Below, one piece after another: positions 1 through 11,370 of a stretch of DNA of 64,000 nucleotides; position 1 is the first letter of the stretch; each line of letters starts with the position of its first letter. This stretch comes from Ailurus styani. Taxonomy: Eukaryota; Chordata; Mammalia; Carnivora; Ailuridae. The translations under genes and the position numbers were made by a program. A model generated the notes under the pieces. The model saw only the letters and a list, made by a program, of their open reading frames with translations, was not told where the DNA came from and did no database searches. The stretch lies in contig LNAC01000003.1 in assembly GCA_002007465.1 (NCBI GenBank), forward strand, positions 8,290,416 to 8,354,415, read 5' to 3'.

Positions 1-137
1 GAAGGTGACACAACTGTTTCAAAATCATATGGGGGAAAAAAAAAAGTGGAGCTGCCCAAGTCTTAAATTGAGGCCACTTGTTGGAACCCAGAGGATGGAA
101 AAGTTAAGTCCCATCTTGAATTTAAAACGGTCTTGTC

Positions 138-347
138 GGGGCGCCTGGGTGGCTCAGTCGTTAAGTGTCTGCCTTCCGCTCAGGTCATCATTCCAGGGTC
201 CTGGGATCGAGCCCTGCATTGGGCTCCCTGCTCAGCAGGAAGCCTGCTTCTCCCTCTCCCACTGCCCCTGCTTGTGTTCCCTCTCTTGCTGTGTCTCTGT
301 CAAATAAAAAATAAAATCTTAAAAAAAATAATAAAAAAACAAAGCAT
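138..347 (+). mobile_element. CAN-SINE (Carnivora tRNA-Lys-derived SINE), older subtype
   Basis: A non-autonomous retrotransposon of Carnivora, copied by L1 machinery. The head GGGGCGCCTGGGTGGCTCAG carries the tRNA-derived promoter part; then come a CT-rich middle and a tail of AATAAA/poly-A. An 8-bp target-site duplication (GGTCTTGT) lies at 129-136 and 348-355, so both ends are present. The 3' part reads 'cactgcccctgcttgtgttccctctcttgc', unlike the 'gcctacttgtaatctctc' type that dominates this window, which suggests an older subfamily. Confidence 0.93.
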
Positions 348-355
348 GGTCTTGT

Positions 356-1200
356 GCCTGTGAATCGGGAAAGGATGTTTACGGATGTGGAATGTTCTAA
401 CGTGGTCTGGAAAGAGCTGCTTGAGCTGGATCAGCAGGAGGTGTGTGTGAGTATGAACTAGACCCACAGGCCCACAGGCTTCGGGGATCCATCCTGTTTT
501 TTTCTGAACTTCTTTCCAGTCGAGTTTGATGTCTGCGAGTACTGGGAAGTATTACCCCCACTTCTGAACACTGTTATTCCCAGAGCTGGCATTTCAAATG
601 GAAATGATCAGTTTGAAAGAGGGACTAATACTCTGATAAGGGTTTAACCTGCAAACGTTTTACACAGATTCCTTTAAAATGGCACGGCACAGGTGTCTTT
701 TCTTTTCTCTGAGCGGAGTTTATGATGAGATTAACAACTGCCAAATGCCAAGCTCAGTAAAATGTGAAATCATTCATAGCTTCCTATCCTGTAACAGGCC
801 GAGGCTTCTGAGTACCTTTCAGTTAAAAGAATAATCACAGTTCTTAAAGATATGAAAATACTGGTTACTAATTGCTACCTGTCCTCGGGCCTGGTTCTAA
901 CACGTTGTCACGATGAAAGAGCTCAGATGAAATCTAAATTTGGTTTTAGAAGTCCATTGCTGTATTAATCATTTGGAATAAAAATGTCATGGTTCCGACT
1001 CTTTGGAAACTGCTGCACTTAACTTCCAAACTGTTGCTTTTAAAAAGGCTAATTCGGGGTTGGGTACATTAATGTCAATGTCCTATAAAACTGCCAGCAA
1101 AAAAAAAAATGTCAGCAGAGACATTTTTTCTAGCCGATGTCAGCACAAAAGGGTGACTTGGTTGTTTTATCTCCAAACAGCTGCGTGCTTTCATTGACAT
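356..1200. other. Unassigned unique-looking sequence
   Basis: No repeat family, gene or RNA was recognised. Moderate GC, no long open frame, and no splice-site pattern supported by coding sequence. A short A-run lies near 1099-1109. Confidence 0.5.
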
Positions 1201-1204
1201 TTGG

Positions 1205-1379
1205 TGACCTTTCTTTGTGCACCCGGCCTGACCTCTTAGGTTATTTCCTGGCCTCCCTTCTGTGACCTTTGACCAAGACTGACCTTTAGCTGGAGAATGT
1301 GACATTTTGTTCTCCTCTAGCTGACATGTGATGCTCTCATTATTCAAAGGTATGTGAAAATAATGACCCTGCGTGACCT
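1205..1379. promoter_or_regulatory. Cluster of nuclear-receptor half-sites with DR1 and DR4 arrangements (candidate)
   Basis: TGACCT (reverse complement AGGTCA, the nuclear-receptor half-site) occurs at 1205-1210, 1229-1234, 1263-1268, 1280-1285 and 1374-1379. At 1263-1274 TGACCTTTGACC reads on the minus strand as GGTCA-A-AGGTCA, a DR1 of the PPAR/RXR, HNF4 or COUP-TF type. At 1364-1379 TGACCC-TGCG-TGACCT is a DR4, the spacing used by thyroid-hormone receptor and LXR with RXR. The motif matches are seen directly; enhancer function is inference. No recognised transposon covers this stretch. Confidence 0.4.
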
Positions 1380-1443
1380 TTGAGTTTCCTTTCATTTATT
1401 GGTTGTTTTTGGTGCTTGTTTGGCATGTGCTAGCCTAGGTGAA

Positions 1444-1470
1444 GGGGGGTGGGGGTGAGTAGGGATTGGG
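1444..1470 (+). other. G-quadruplex motif
   Basis: Four G-runs of at least three (1444-1449, 1451-1455, 1462-1464, 1468-1470) are separated by loops of 1, 6 and 3 bases. This fits the standard G3+N1-7 quadruplex rule on the plus strand. It lies 65 bp downstream of the nuclear-receptor half-site cluster. Confidence 0.6.
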
Positions 1471-2880
1471 CTGGGATACGATGGCTAGTATCTCTTTTTA
1501 TGCCATTTCTGATCCCTTTCCTGTCGAGCAAGCCACTGTACTGTTGGTAACTAAGGCTTAGTATTCTCTGTTTATTGATTTGGGGACAATTTTGGCCTTT
1601 GAACAATAGGTCTTTCTGAAATTTAAGAATTTTTGTACAGCGAGTGGAAGGCACTAGTGTTTCCATTTGCTTCCTACTAATGGTCCTTGAACATTTCTGA
1701 AGATCATTTTCCATGGAATAGGGCTATCCCTATACTTAAAAAATGAAATAACCCATATAGAAAGGTAACGTGTGCCAAAGTAAAGAACTAAAAAATTTGT
1801 CATTTATGTTTTGTAGATAAATGGTCTGGTCTTTGAAACAGTTTTGTTCTAAATAAAAGCTTTATGTATATTGTCATATATTTTTAAGAAAACTTAGTTA
1901 CTCTTATAGATTTAATGCCATATTAATTTAAATAGTCATATTTATTAATATATGGCTGTGAACAGTGGGTACTGAGCAGAAGAAGGAAAATTGCCTTTGA
2001 GCACTGACAATACAGTGGTCATACATTCATTCACTAAGTTAGATTTGGAGTTTCACATAAGAGGCCATTTGTAAGAATTTAGACATACTGATGATACTTT
2101 TTATCTCAAACATTCTACTAAATAATTTTTGACATCTGATATCCAGCTTTTCAACAAGACAAATATATTTCCACTAAAAAAAAAAAAGGTAAGGAATCAA
2201 CATCCCTTTAGGTAACGTGTATCTGTGGGTATTTTCCTCAGAGTCAAGTCTCACCTCATAAAATTAATTGCCTCTAGAACTGATCTAGCACTGCACAAAA
2301 TTGGGTTGGTTGGCCAAAATTTAGTAGGGTCATTAACTCTGAAATTTCATAAATTTCCACATGCTGACGATGAGTGACTTACAGGGCAGTCAGGATAAGC
2401 ACAGGAACAACTACGTAGTCTTCCGCAAAAACACATATATGACCATGCACATTCAGATAAAGAAAAACCCATCATGCCTACACTATCTTACTCTCCTAAG
2501 TTCATCTCCAAACACTTGAAGAAAAAAAAAAATAATGACACCATTATTTATTTGTTTTGGGGTATACTAGAAAATAAGTTTAATCCTGCAAGACTTTTCC
2601 CACTAGTAACTCAATCCATCGTCTGAACCTGAATTTATGGAGTAGTGCCATAGGGTACTCCTTCCCTTCAGATGACCTGTAGTGAAAGCATCCTTTCTCA
2701 TTCCTGAATTAATGGGACTAATTTCAAAACCAATACAAAAGAGGTAGATGCTTCAAGGAACATGGTTGTTTTAAAACTAAATAATACTTGCCCATCAACC
2801 ACTTTGAGGCAGGGTGGCATTTTCCTAGAGGAGGCAGGCTTTAATTCCTAATTTGTCAAAGGGTGGCATATGGGTTCTGC
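1471..2880. other. Unassigned AT-rich sequence
   Basis: No gene or confident repeat. AT-rich with short A-runs (2176-2187, 2521-2532). Open frames are short and resemble nothing known to me. Confidence 0.5.
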
Positions 2881-3060
2881 ACCCAACAAATGTTTGAATG
2901 GCCACCTTAAATAGAGAGTTCTAGGTGCACGGAGATACAATATAGATCAGACATGGATCTGGTCTTCAAGAAAGATTCAACCTGGTAGAAGAGAAAAATC
3001 ATTATAGCACACTGGAATTTCTAAGTGTTATAAGAAATAAAGTTTGAGAGGGGTCCCATG
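2880..3060 (-). repeat. Possible L2 LINE fragment
   Basis: The order 'acaaatgtttgaatg...gatacaatatagatcagacatggatctggtcttcaag' resembles the antisense L2 3' region (aacaaatgttt..., ...gatacaa..gacagggtccctgccctca). Highly diverged; MIR is the alternative. Confidence 0.4.
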
Positions 3061-6000
3061 AAAAATAAAGAACTTTAACTCAAATCAACCCATTTTTCCA
3101 ATTTTAACAGCACTATTCAAAGAATTCTAAATTCTACTCATAGACGTAATTTTGGCTTATCTGTAAAATTCATTTCTCATGCCACTGTTCTTTATGTCTA
3201 ATTAGTATATATTGCTTTATCATCCACCAAGCATCTAAGCAAGCTTTACAAATAATTAGATTTAGGTCCATTACCTCCTCTGGGATGAAAGCCGGAGCTA
3301 ATGGCAAAGCCAGAACGCCTTCTCAAACAGCAGCGGCAGCAGCAACAACACCACATGTTTAAGCTCCTAGGTCAGGGTTTTCCGGCTGCAAAGCAAACTA
3401 GAAAGGTAGCAATTAAAGTGTAACATTAAGCTCACTTAATTAATGTGACCAAGAATCACAAAGGGAGAGAAATGTAGGGTATGTCCAGAATGGCTACATG
3501 CTTACTCACGAGTTTCAACCCTATCCAGGTTCAACGTAAGAATTTGCTTCATGAATTCTTTTCTCATTTCCTCTTCCAAATACTCACAACTTAGAAAATC
3601 TTTTATCTTTTTTTTTCCTGTAACCAATGATAAGTTTCACAGTCTTAGAAGATGACCTTAAAAGTTACTCTGAACAATGAATCTTGTGATTCGTACAAAT
3701 ATGATCTCATAGAGATTTAATTGTGACCTTGTTTCCATTCAAATAGATTTAATCCAATAAAGGACCAAGTTAAAAATACTTCATGAGTCCTATACTGAAC
3801 TGAAGAGAAAGGTTGCACTGATTAACAAACAGAGTAAATGTAGAGTAGATATGCAGCCAAGGTAAAAATGTTCAATGAAAGCAAGCTACAACCAGAGAAA
3901 AACAAAAGCAAAGCAATGGTCAATATGGTGGTAATTACATATGATACCTTGGAGGGATACCTTTGTTCTGTTCTCCTGTGGGGCTTTATAAAGAAATGAT
4001 TGAACATATGTTAAAGAACATTTGGGTTCCCTGAATGGGAAATACTTTGTGCATTAATCTCCTTCATTCATTTGTTATTTCTTTATTTTTGGAAGCAGCC
4101 TTAGGAACCTGTTTCTACACTTAGCTCATTTCATTCTCTGTAAAGATTCTAACTTGTCAGGCATTTAATCACCATTAAAGACAAATGTTTTCACTTGTTC
4201 AAAAAAGTTTTCGCCTAATAATAAAATATGACTTGCCACACAAGTGTCACCCTTCAGGGACAAAGTGGTTTAAAGTGATAACGGGTGACCAAGCTATAAA
4301 TGTTTAAAAATTGTGTCTGGTAGGAGGCATAAGTTTCCCTCTCCAAACCCCAATAACCCAAATTTGAAGAGAGCCAAGGTCTGTTTCCTGCTTTGTGTTA
4401 CTGCCTTATTGTTATATAGATGTCTTTAACCACAAAGGCCCCATGCTCCCATGTGGTAGATTCCTAAGAAACCATAAATCTACCTCATTGGCCAAGTAAT
4501 GTTTTTTCAGCATCTGTTTTGTTAAGCACCAGAAATGTGCACACAGGTAGTAGAATTACTCTTGCCTGGGTAACCCTAAACAAATTTCAAGGTCTTTTGT
4601 TACCTAAACTCTCAAACTTGGCCATGATGTCCAGATTATTGGAATCAGTATAAATTCCAAAAGTAAAATGGGGAAGCAAAAACTGTAATAGGAAGAAGAA
4701 GTAGCAAATTTTCAGTTTTACACAGTTAAAAACAAACAAATTCATAATGTTCCATGGGTTGTCTGCTTATATATGATAAAACAATTTCCCTATGGTTCTT
4801 TATGTAATCACAACTTTGTCTCTTTCTCACCTTGCAAGTGAGATATATTGTAATTCTTGCTAATTTCACTGATATTCCCTGCTGTTTCTTGAAAAGCAGT
4901 CTAGGTATCATGGATATTCCTGCATGATTATTGATTTAAAGGTAGATACTTCTTTTCTTCCTTTGAATACAGATTTATTTTAACTTCTTAAATAAAAAAA
5001 CTACTCAACAGTAGTGAGTCTTTAATTTTGAATCCATTAATTATAAGAGAGATGATTATTTAACTTTGGGATGGGAGAATTGATTTTATAATGGAAGCCG
5101 GAGAGGAACACATAGATTGAATATCTAAAACAGTCTGGTCAAAATAAGAGTCTCGAGAACTACCAAAACTCACTATTATTTTGCCAAAGTATCTCTTTAC
5201 TTTTATTTTAAAACGAACAACGTATTTTGGCCATCAGATTTTTGTTCTCTCAGATACAACTGATTTGTTATTTTACTGATATAATGACCATATATCTCCT
5301 TAAGTGAAGAAAGCACTTGGAAATATTATTTCTAAAATTAACAATAAAGTCCCTTTGATACTGTACTATCAGTTTTTATTCTCAAAGATCAATAAATTAC
5401 ACTATGGGACATAGTAACTCAAAATTTATTCTTGAATGAGATTGAAATACCCTCTATATACATAAAATCTGCAAAGGAATTTATTTAAGCAGGATGATGG
5501 TTAATTTATAGTGTTAAGTTCAAAAGGGCAGAAAAAGATAACAACCCAATTTAGGTAAAGATGTAGCATATATATGCTGGAGGAAAATAAATGTCAAATA
5601 GAAAACCATATCTGAAATTCAGATCACATTTAGATGCACCAAAAAAATGTTAAATGCAGTAGGGGGGCGATTGTATTCCAATTAGATTTCTTTCACTCAC
5701 ATCAACCAGCCTTGGTTTGAAAGTTAATCATATGATTTACAGGGCTCTTGAAGGAATAAAAAGGGAGAAGTAAATGAAAGGAAGAAGGAACTGATAATAT
5801 AACATTTCTAAGAAGGCCATCAATTACAAAGTTTGGTCTTGGGGTGAAGTTAGGGTAGGTTAAAAAAATGTCATTAAAAAATAATTTTTTTTTTACATTT
5901 TGTTCTTTTTGGCATGTAATATGCTTTACTGGAGATTGTTTTTGAAGAATAGGAAGAGCCAGATAAAGAATTCCAAGTTTAATATAGTCCTTAAAGATAC

Positions 6001-6365
6001 TGTAACCCAAAATCAGAGATTTCTGAAGGTTTGGAGTTGCTTGTCAGGGATTCCCTGTGGGTAGGGTGGAGGTGGGCAGAGCAGAACACATTTATTACAG
6101 CCTGGGTCAGATATCAACACATACGTTTTGGTTACGGGAAACTCAAAGAGGCTAACTGTATCAAATTGCCCTTGGGTTGGTTTGGGGGGAAAGAGTAATA
6201 ATTAGGTGAAAAACTCAGAGAAGTAAGAATGCATCTCAAAGATAGACCTGGAGAGGAAGTAGGTTTTCTTATTTGCTGCTTTCAAAACCCAAAGAACAAC
6301 GCTTAAACTGAAGAGGAACATAAATTAGAGATTGGGTTGCAGGTCTAATCAGTTCTTGTGTGTGT
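3061..6365. other. Unassigned AT-rich sequence, no gene seen
   Basis: About 3.3 kb without a recognisable repeat or exon. A short CAG/CAA-type run lies at 3328-3353. Open frames at 3822-4007, 4726-4911 and 5702-6010 (all minus) are 60-102 codons and have no recognisable domain. The 3280-3420 stretch is less AT-rich than its surroundings and could be conserved non-coding DNA, but I cannot test that. Confidence 0.5.
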
Positions 6366-6369
6366 AGTC

Positions 6370-6740
6370 TTTTGTTTTTTATTCAAGTATAGTTAGCATA
6401 CAATGTTATATTAGTTTCGCATGGACAGCATAATAATACTACAATTCTGTACATTATGCCATGCTCACCACAGTTAAGTGTAATTGTCATCTGTCAGCAT
6501 ACAACATTATTAAAATATTATTGACTATATTCCCTATGATGTACTTTTCATCTCCGTGATTTACCTATTTTATAACTGGAAGTTTGTATCTCCTAACCCC
6601 CTTCACCTGTGTTTCCCATTCCCTACCTCCCCTCCCTTCTGGTGACTTCCAGTTTGTTGTCTGTACTTACGGGTCTATTTCTGTTTTGTTTGTTTCTTTG
6701 TTTTTAAGATTTCACATATAAGTGAATACATATTTTTAAA
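6370..6740 (-). mobile_element. L1 LINE, 3' UTR fragment
   Basis: Reads antisense to the well-known L1 tail: 'attcaagtatagttagcatacaatgttatatt', 'ctgtacattatgcc..gctcaccac', 'tattgactatattccctatg', 'ttttataactggaagtttgtatctcc'. Only the 3' UTR is present; the element breaks off near 'cacatataagtgaatacata'. The same tail type recurs at 13168-13470. Confidence 0.8.
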
Positions 6741-7048
6741 GACCCTTGATGTTTGTGTGGTATTGAACTGGTACCAGTTTTATAAAACTGTGATAGGTGA
6801 GAGTTGACTCTGTAAATATTGAAAAACACATAGCAGACTTGTCTTTACAGATTCTAAAAAAATTGGGGTTGCCATGGTAGCTTTTATTTCCTCTTATCTG
6901 TATAATATAATATAAGTTATATATAACCAGCAGAGGCCATATGGGTTGTTTTGACAGACACTTAGGATACTACAAATACCTTATTGAGAACTTTTTTACA
7001 ATTTTCTTTGAATTTTCTCATTTCCTTCACACGAAGAGAAGAGAGACT

Positions 7049-7200
7049 GATCCATTATATGATCCAATGGATCATATAATGATCCATTATATATGACCAT
7101 TGATCCATTATCTGATCCATTGATCCATTGTATGATCCATTGATCCATTTTATAAAAGTCGCTCTATTATATGATCCAATCAATCCATTGATCCATTATC
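7049..7200. repeat. Minisatellite of GATCCATT-based units, about 20-bp period
   Basis: GATCCA occurs at 7049, 7061, 7081, 7102, 7114, 7122, 7134, 7142, 7173 and 7190. Units at 7102, 7122 and 7142 repeat every 20 bp, and 7114/7134 share the same period. At 7054-7080 the first units form a perfect inverted repeat with 13-bp arms (ATTATATGATCCA / TGGATCATATAAT) around a single base. Flanks are unrelated. Confidence 0.85.
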
Positions 7201-8155
7201 AATTATAGAAAAATTGTAAGAAAGGAGACTCAACTGAATATTTTTGTATCAGTGGCATCATCACAGTTTTAGGTAACTTCCAGTGTACTTGTTTATGAAA
7301 TAAAATCTTTTGATATTCCAGCAGTGTTGGTCTTAAAAAGTATTTCCATCATAATGGTGCATAAGATGACACTGGGGACACAAATAGTTATGAAAAAAAT
7401 CACTAGTTATGATGTGGATATGTATATAAGATCTTTTCATAATGCAAGTTACATAAATTTGAGTTAAGTGACTTTTAAGAACATTGATTATTGATCTGAT
7501 AAACTATTAAATCCATTAGGGCCTTTTGTGTAAATAACAATGTTTAAAATGGATGCTGCTTTATAATAAAGATTCTTAGGAGAAGTACTTATGGTCTCCT
7601 GCATGCTGAATAGCTACTTTTTAACATTAAGTATCTTGATGAGAAATATATTTTAAAATTAGGAACCACTTAAATTATGCAACTACAAAAAGAAAAAAAC
7701 AAATCTGAAAAAACAAAACAAAACAAAACAGGATTTGCTCAGCATGTACTTTAGCACTTATATTACTTAAAAATGACCAAGACATTTTGTTTTCAGTCCC
7801 TGTAACGTGACTTACATATTTTTAAATTGACAAGTCATTCTACGCTCTACTGATTGGAGTACAGACTCTGCCAAAAAAGAAAATTGTACTTTTTATTGTG
7901 GTGCTGATCCCTACTTTTGAACATTTTTAGGTGTCAAGGAACCTATGTAGTGATAAGCTACATTCATAAAAACACATGCATCACGGAAATATGTCATCCT
8001 TCTGAAAAGAAATGTGTTTAGTCTGTGCTGGGGATGAAGACTGAGCTTGATTCTTCATGGCTCTTTGTGACATCTCATCTCAGGGTGACAATAAAAGTAG
8101 AGAATGGACTTCTATTTGTTAAACTTTTAGTAAGTCATACTGATGAATTAATTAA
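7201..8155. other. Unassigned AT-rich sequence
   Basis: No gene or confident repeat. It holds a short (AAAAC)n run near 7710-7730. Confidence 0.5.
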
Positions 8156-8157
8156 TG

Positions 8158-8285
8158 ACCTATCCTTGCCTACCCTGTAAGTTGCTTGAGGACAAGAAAC
8201 AGTTACAACTTACTTATTTTCACATACCAGCAGTGTCTTGCTTGATAATGTCTCATGAGGGCATGAGTGATAAATGAATGCATGT
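8158..8285 (+). repeat. L2 LINE 3' end fragment
   Basis: 'cctgtaagttgcttgaggacaagaaacag' followed by '...ataccagcagtgtcttg..' and '...gataaatgaatgcatg' follows the order of the L2 3' end (ctgtaagctccttgagggcaggga ... aataaatgaatg). Diverged. Confidence 0.6.
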
Positions 8286-8374
8286 ATCTAAAAGGAAGAA
8301 AACTTCTTTTCTACCTAAAAGAAAGTTCTACAGAAATCAGAGAGAAAATATATCTTTCTTTTTTTTAACGACCT

Positions 8375-8560
8375 TTTAAAAAGATTTATTTATGAATTTA
8401 TTTATTTATTTGACAGAGCTAGAGAGAGCACAAGTAGAGCAGCAGACAGAGAAGCAGGCTTCCTGCTGAGCATGGAGCCCAATGCGGGATTCGATCCCAG
8501 GACCCTAGAACCATGACCTGAGCCAAAGGCAGACGCTTAACCAACTAAGCCACCCAGGTG
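8375..8560 (-). mobile_element. CAN-SINE, minus strand
   Basis: Antisense order is complete: 'aaagatttatttat', tandem TTTA units, 'gacagagctagagagagcacaagtag', 'gattcgatcccaggaccct', 'catgacctgagcc', ending with the head 'taagccacccaggtg'. More diverged than the neighbour at 8645, and the last bases of the head are altered (caggtgtaa instead of caggcgccc). With the plus-strand copy at 8645 it forms a head-to-head pair only 84 bp apart. Confidence 0.92.
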
Positions 8561-8644
8561 TAAGGAAAGATACTACATAGAATGTGTTTTACAATCATAA
8601 AGTTTTAGAATCGGAAGACTTCATTGATTGTTAAAACAATTACA

Positions 8645-8853
8645 GGGCGCCTGGGTGGCTCAGTGGGTTAAAGCCTCTGCCTTTGGCTCAGGTCATGATC
8701 CCAGGGTCCTCGGATTGAGGCCTGCATAGGGCTCTCTGCTCGGCAGGGAGCCTGCTTCCTCCTCTCTCCTCTCTCTCTCTGCCTGCCTCTCTGCCTACTT
8801 GTAATCCCTCTCTCTGTGTCAAATAAATAAATAAAATCTTTAAAAAAAAACCC
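8645..8853 (+). mobile_element. CAN-SINE, young mustelid-type copy with perfect 12-bp TSD
   Basis: Starts GGGCGCCTGGGTGGCTCAG and has the 'ctgcctgcctctctgcctacttgtaatccctctc' 3' part plus AATAAATAAATAAAATCTTT and poly-A. A perfect 12-bp target-site duplication, AAAACAATTACA, lies at 8633-8644 and 8854-8865, so the insertion is recent and unbroken. Any open frames in it are SINE sequence, not genes. Confidence 0.97.
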
Positions 8854-8865
8854 AAAACAATTACA

Positions 8866-10190
8866 TCCACACATTCAATACCATTTTCACTCAATTTTTA
8901 GAAATTTCAAAATTTTGGAAATTACTTCTTCTAAACTTGATTCCCTCTCTCCCCCCAGTTTGAGATTTTTCATCCCCCAGGGGTGAGGAACCAGTTCTCT
9001 ATTTTGTATTGTTTATCTACTTTGGCACAAAGTCCATAGGTAACTTTCACAAATCAACCTAACATGGGAATTATTTCTCTAACCTGTTTGACTCACGTGG
9101 TTTGGGCACTGTGTTAATGAGGCCAGAGCAATATACTTTCTGTCTATGGCCACACCCTGGCCCCTAACTTCTTTCATGGCTCTCATTGAGAGGTCAGGAG
9201 AGAGTAGAAGAATCCAGCACCCCTGAATAAGCAAGTCACCACTTAGGCCCTATTCCCAGCAGGTCATTAACATCACTTTTTTTACAAGAAGGATAGCATG
9301 ATAATCATTCCTTGCAGGTCAGCCCTTGGCAGTAGAATGTTGTGATTAAGGGATGCATAAAACCAGACTTGGACTTTGAGTCATCTCTCCTTCCCTACCC
9401 TACTTCCTATTTAATAAACATAGAAGAATGAATGATCTGTTAAGGGTGGGGAATCACTATTACCAAAAACAAAAACAAAAAAACCCTGAATTGCTGTAAA
9501 TACATCAACAGGCCAACACCTCAAGTCTAAACATGTCCTTAAGGTCCTGTGAACTTCGAAAGATGCTTACATTTCTTTGGAGCCAAGAAAAATACCCTGT
9601 ATTATGTCAATATTTGCATTGGTATGAGATTCTTGCTAGAATTTCAGCCCAGGGCCCCCAGCTAGCATGAGCATGAGCACGGGGGTAGGAAGCATGGCTG
9701 AGGTAAGCTTGCTCACTGCCAATTCTTTCTCAGGTCACTGAGCTCCATAATTACTGAAGGATCAACATCTAGGGCCGATAATCAGGGCCTCTCTTGAGAT
9801 GCCTGGCCCACGAGCTATTTTGGTGGCAGTTCTCTTTGTCACCTGCTTTACATACAACCTGCTGTTTTGCTGCCATTGCTGTTACTTTTGCCTTCATCGT
9901 TGCCTTTATTAGAACATGGTTTCTGTTCTAAGTGTTTATGTGCTAAAAATCATTTTCAACCTCTAAGTATCTGAAGCATAGCAGATGCTCAGTAGAATAT
10001 GGGATTGACAACCCTGGAAGGAACATCATTTATTAAGAGTCCAATAGATAGGAATTGCCCTTAATAAAATAAATCCCATAGGCAAACACAAAGCAGAGCC
10101 ACACAATAGTCCAAAGTGATTTCAAAGTCCAGCAGAATTCAGTTAAGACAAACATATTCCAGCAAATGTCATATCAATGAGGTTATAGGT
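8866..10190. other. Unassigned sequence
   Basis: Mixed composition with no recognisable gene or confident repeat. An (AAAAAC)n run lies near 9468-9483. Short L2-like wording near 9965-10000 is too weak to call. Confidence 0.45.
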
Positions 10191-10217
10191 GGGGTTGGGG
10201 TGGGGGGNGAGAAGGGG
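10191..10217 (+). other. G-quadruplex motif containing an assembly N
   Basis: G-runs at 10191-10194, 10197-10200, 10202-10207 and 10214-10217 fit the G3+N1-7 rule. The base at 10208 is N, directly after a six-G run, so the assembly could not resolve the homopolymer. Confidence 0.6.
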
Positions 10218-10439
10218 ATTTGGGAAATGTCTTTAACCCTGAAAATAAGTCTGGTTTTCACCCAGTAGATACTGATGGTACAGCTAGTTCAGAATTTAGA
10301 GCTGGACTTCATTTGGATTGCTTAGATCCCAGGCCATCCTGATTCTTTAATATTTTAATTATTACTGGGTTTAAAAGAATTCCTAAAACAAAGTGCCTGC
10401 CTGTCGTTAAAGAAGAATATACTGTATACTTACTAGCTC

Positions 10440-10535
10440 TTCTTAAAATTTCACAGCCATACTGGGAAATAAGCAAGCAGGATTCATTATCCCCACCTGA
10501 GCAATGAAGAAAGAAGATTTAGAGAGGTTGGAGAG
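10440..10535 (-). repeat. MIR SINE fragment
   Basis: 'attatccccacctgagcaatgaagaaagaagatttagagaggttgg' matches the antisense MIR core order (attatccccattttacagatgaggaaactgaggc.. agagaggtt). Diverged ancient mammalian SINE. Confidence 0.55.
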
Positions 10536-10779
10536 TGCTTGTTTTGTGTTTTTCCCACACTAGTAAACCATTATTCCTCGCAGTCTCTGCATGCATAGCA
10601 ATGAGTTCACTCCCCTGGCACCGTAGCTCTAGTCTGTTTACAAGCGAAGCCCCAAGAAATGATTCTTTCAGGGTGCGGGTACTGTTTTGAACATTAAAGA
10701 GAAATACTCTGTCTCATCGGCAAACTTCCTTAAAAGCCTCAGTGTGCTTGGGTGAGGGGAGGTAAGAGGAAGAGCTCGG

Positions 10780-10900
10780 AGGAGGTGGCTCAGTTCTGGA
10801 CTCGCCAGTTGGAGGTCCCTGCTGAGGACACCTCGCTTCTTGGGGCTTTGGTCTCCCCATCTGTGAAACAAGGAGCTGGCCCAACACAAAATCACCGCAT
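10780..10900 (+). repeat. Possible MIR SINE fragment
   Basis: 'gctttggtctccccatctgtgaaacaaggagctgg' resembles the sense MIR core (cctcagtttccccatctgtaaaatgggg). Short and diverged. Confidence 0.4.
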
Positions 10901-11329
10901 TGGTTTATGCCCCTCTCCCCTACACTGTACCATGCTCTTCAGTTCTGTGCTGCAGTCTCGGTTCTTTTGAAATCTTCTCCTCGGAAGGGAAGGAGTTGGT
11001 TCACCAAGAAATCAATAGAGGGTACAAGCTTAAAGGATTACTTCTCAGGAGCACTTGTGTTAAAACAAATAACTAGAAGGTGAAATTTCAGTCGGCATCA
11101 ATTCATGCGTGATAAAGAAGAGAGCATTTTGTGGGGTAGCAAGGCAAGTATGGTGGTCTCCCAGATGCACCATCTTATTCCCTTTTAGGAAAGGACATGT
11201 TGCCCAACTGTGGGGCAGTGGTCAGTATGGAGCTTCCAGCTGGCACCCCCTTCAGGGTTGGCCTCAACTAGAGTGTGGCCTCTTCACCCAAAGTCCCACC
11301 CTCCCCAGTTACCTGCATCCAGTAATGAA

Positions 11330-11370
11330 TAAAAGTGTGTGTGTATCTGTGTGTGTGTGTGTAAGTGTGA
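11330..11370. repeat. (GT)n simple repeat
   Basis: An imperfect GT tract (aagtgtgtgtgtatctgtgtgtgtgtgtgt) interrupted once by ATC. Potentially length-polymorphic. Confidence 0.8.

Noticed and set aside
3328..3353. CAG/CAA run as a polyglutamine-coding exon
   Set aside because: Only about eight triplets, interrupted, and no open frame of useful length or splice context around it.
7049..7200. CRISPR-like array of GATCCATT repeats
   Set aside because: Repeats are 6-8 bases with irregular short spacing in mammalian DNA; this is a minisatellite.
8645..8853. tRNA-Lys gene in the head of a CAN-SINE
   Set aside because: The tRNA-like head is part of a SINE with a CT-rich body, poly-A tail and target-site duplication. 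No complete cloverleaf is expected.
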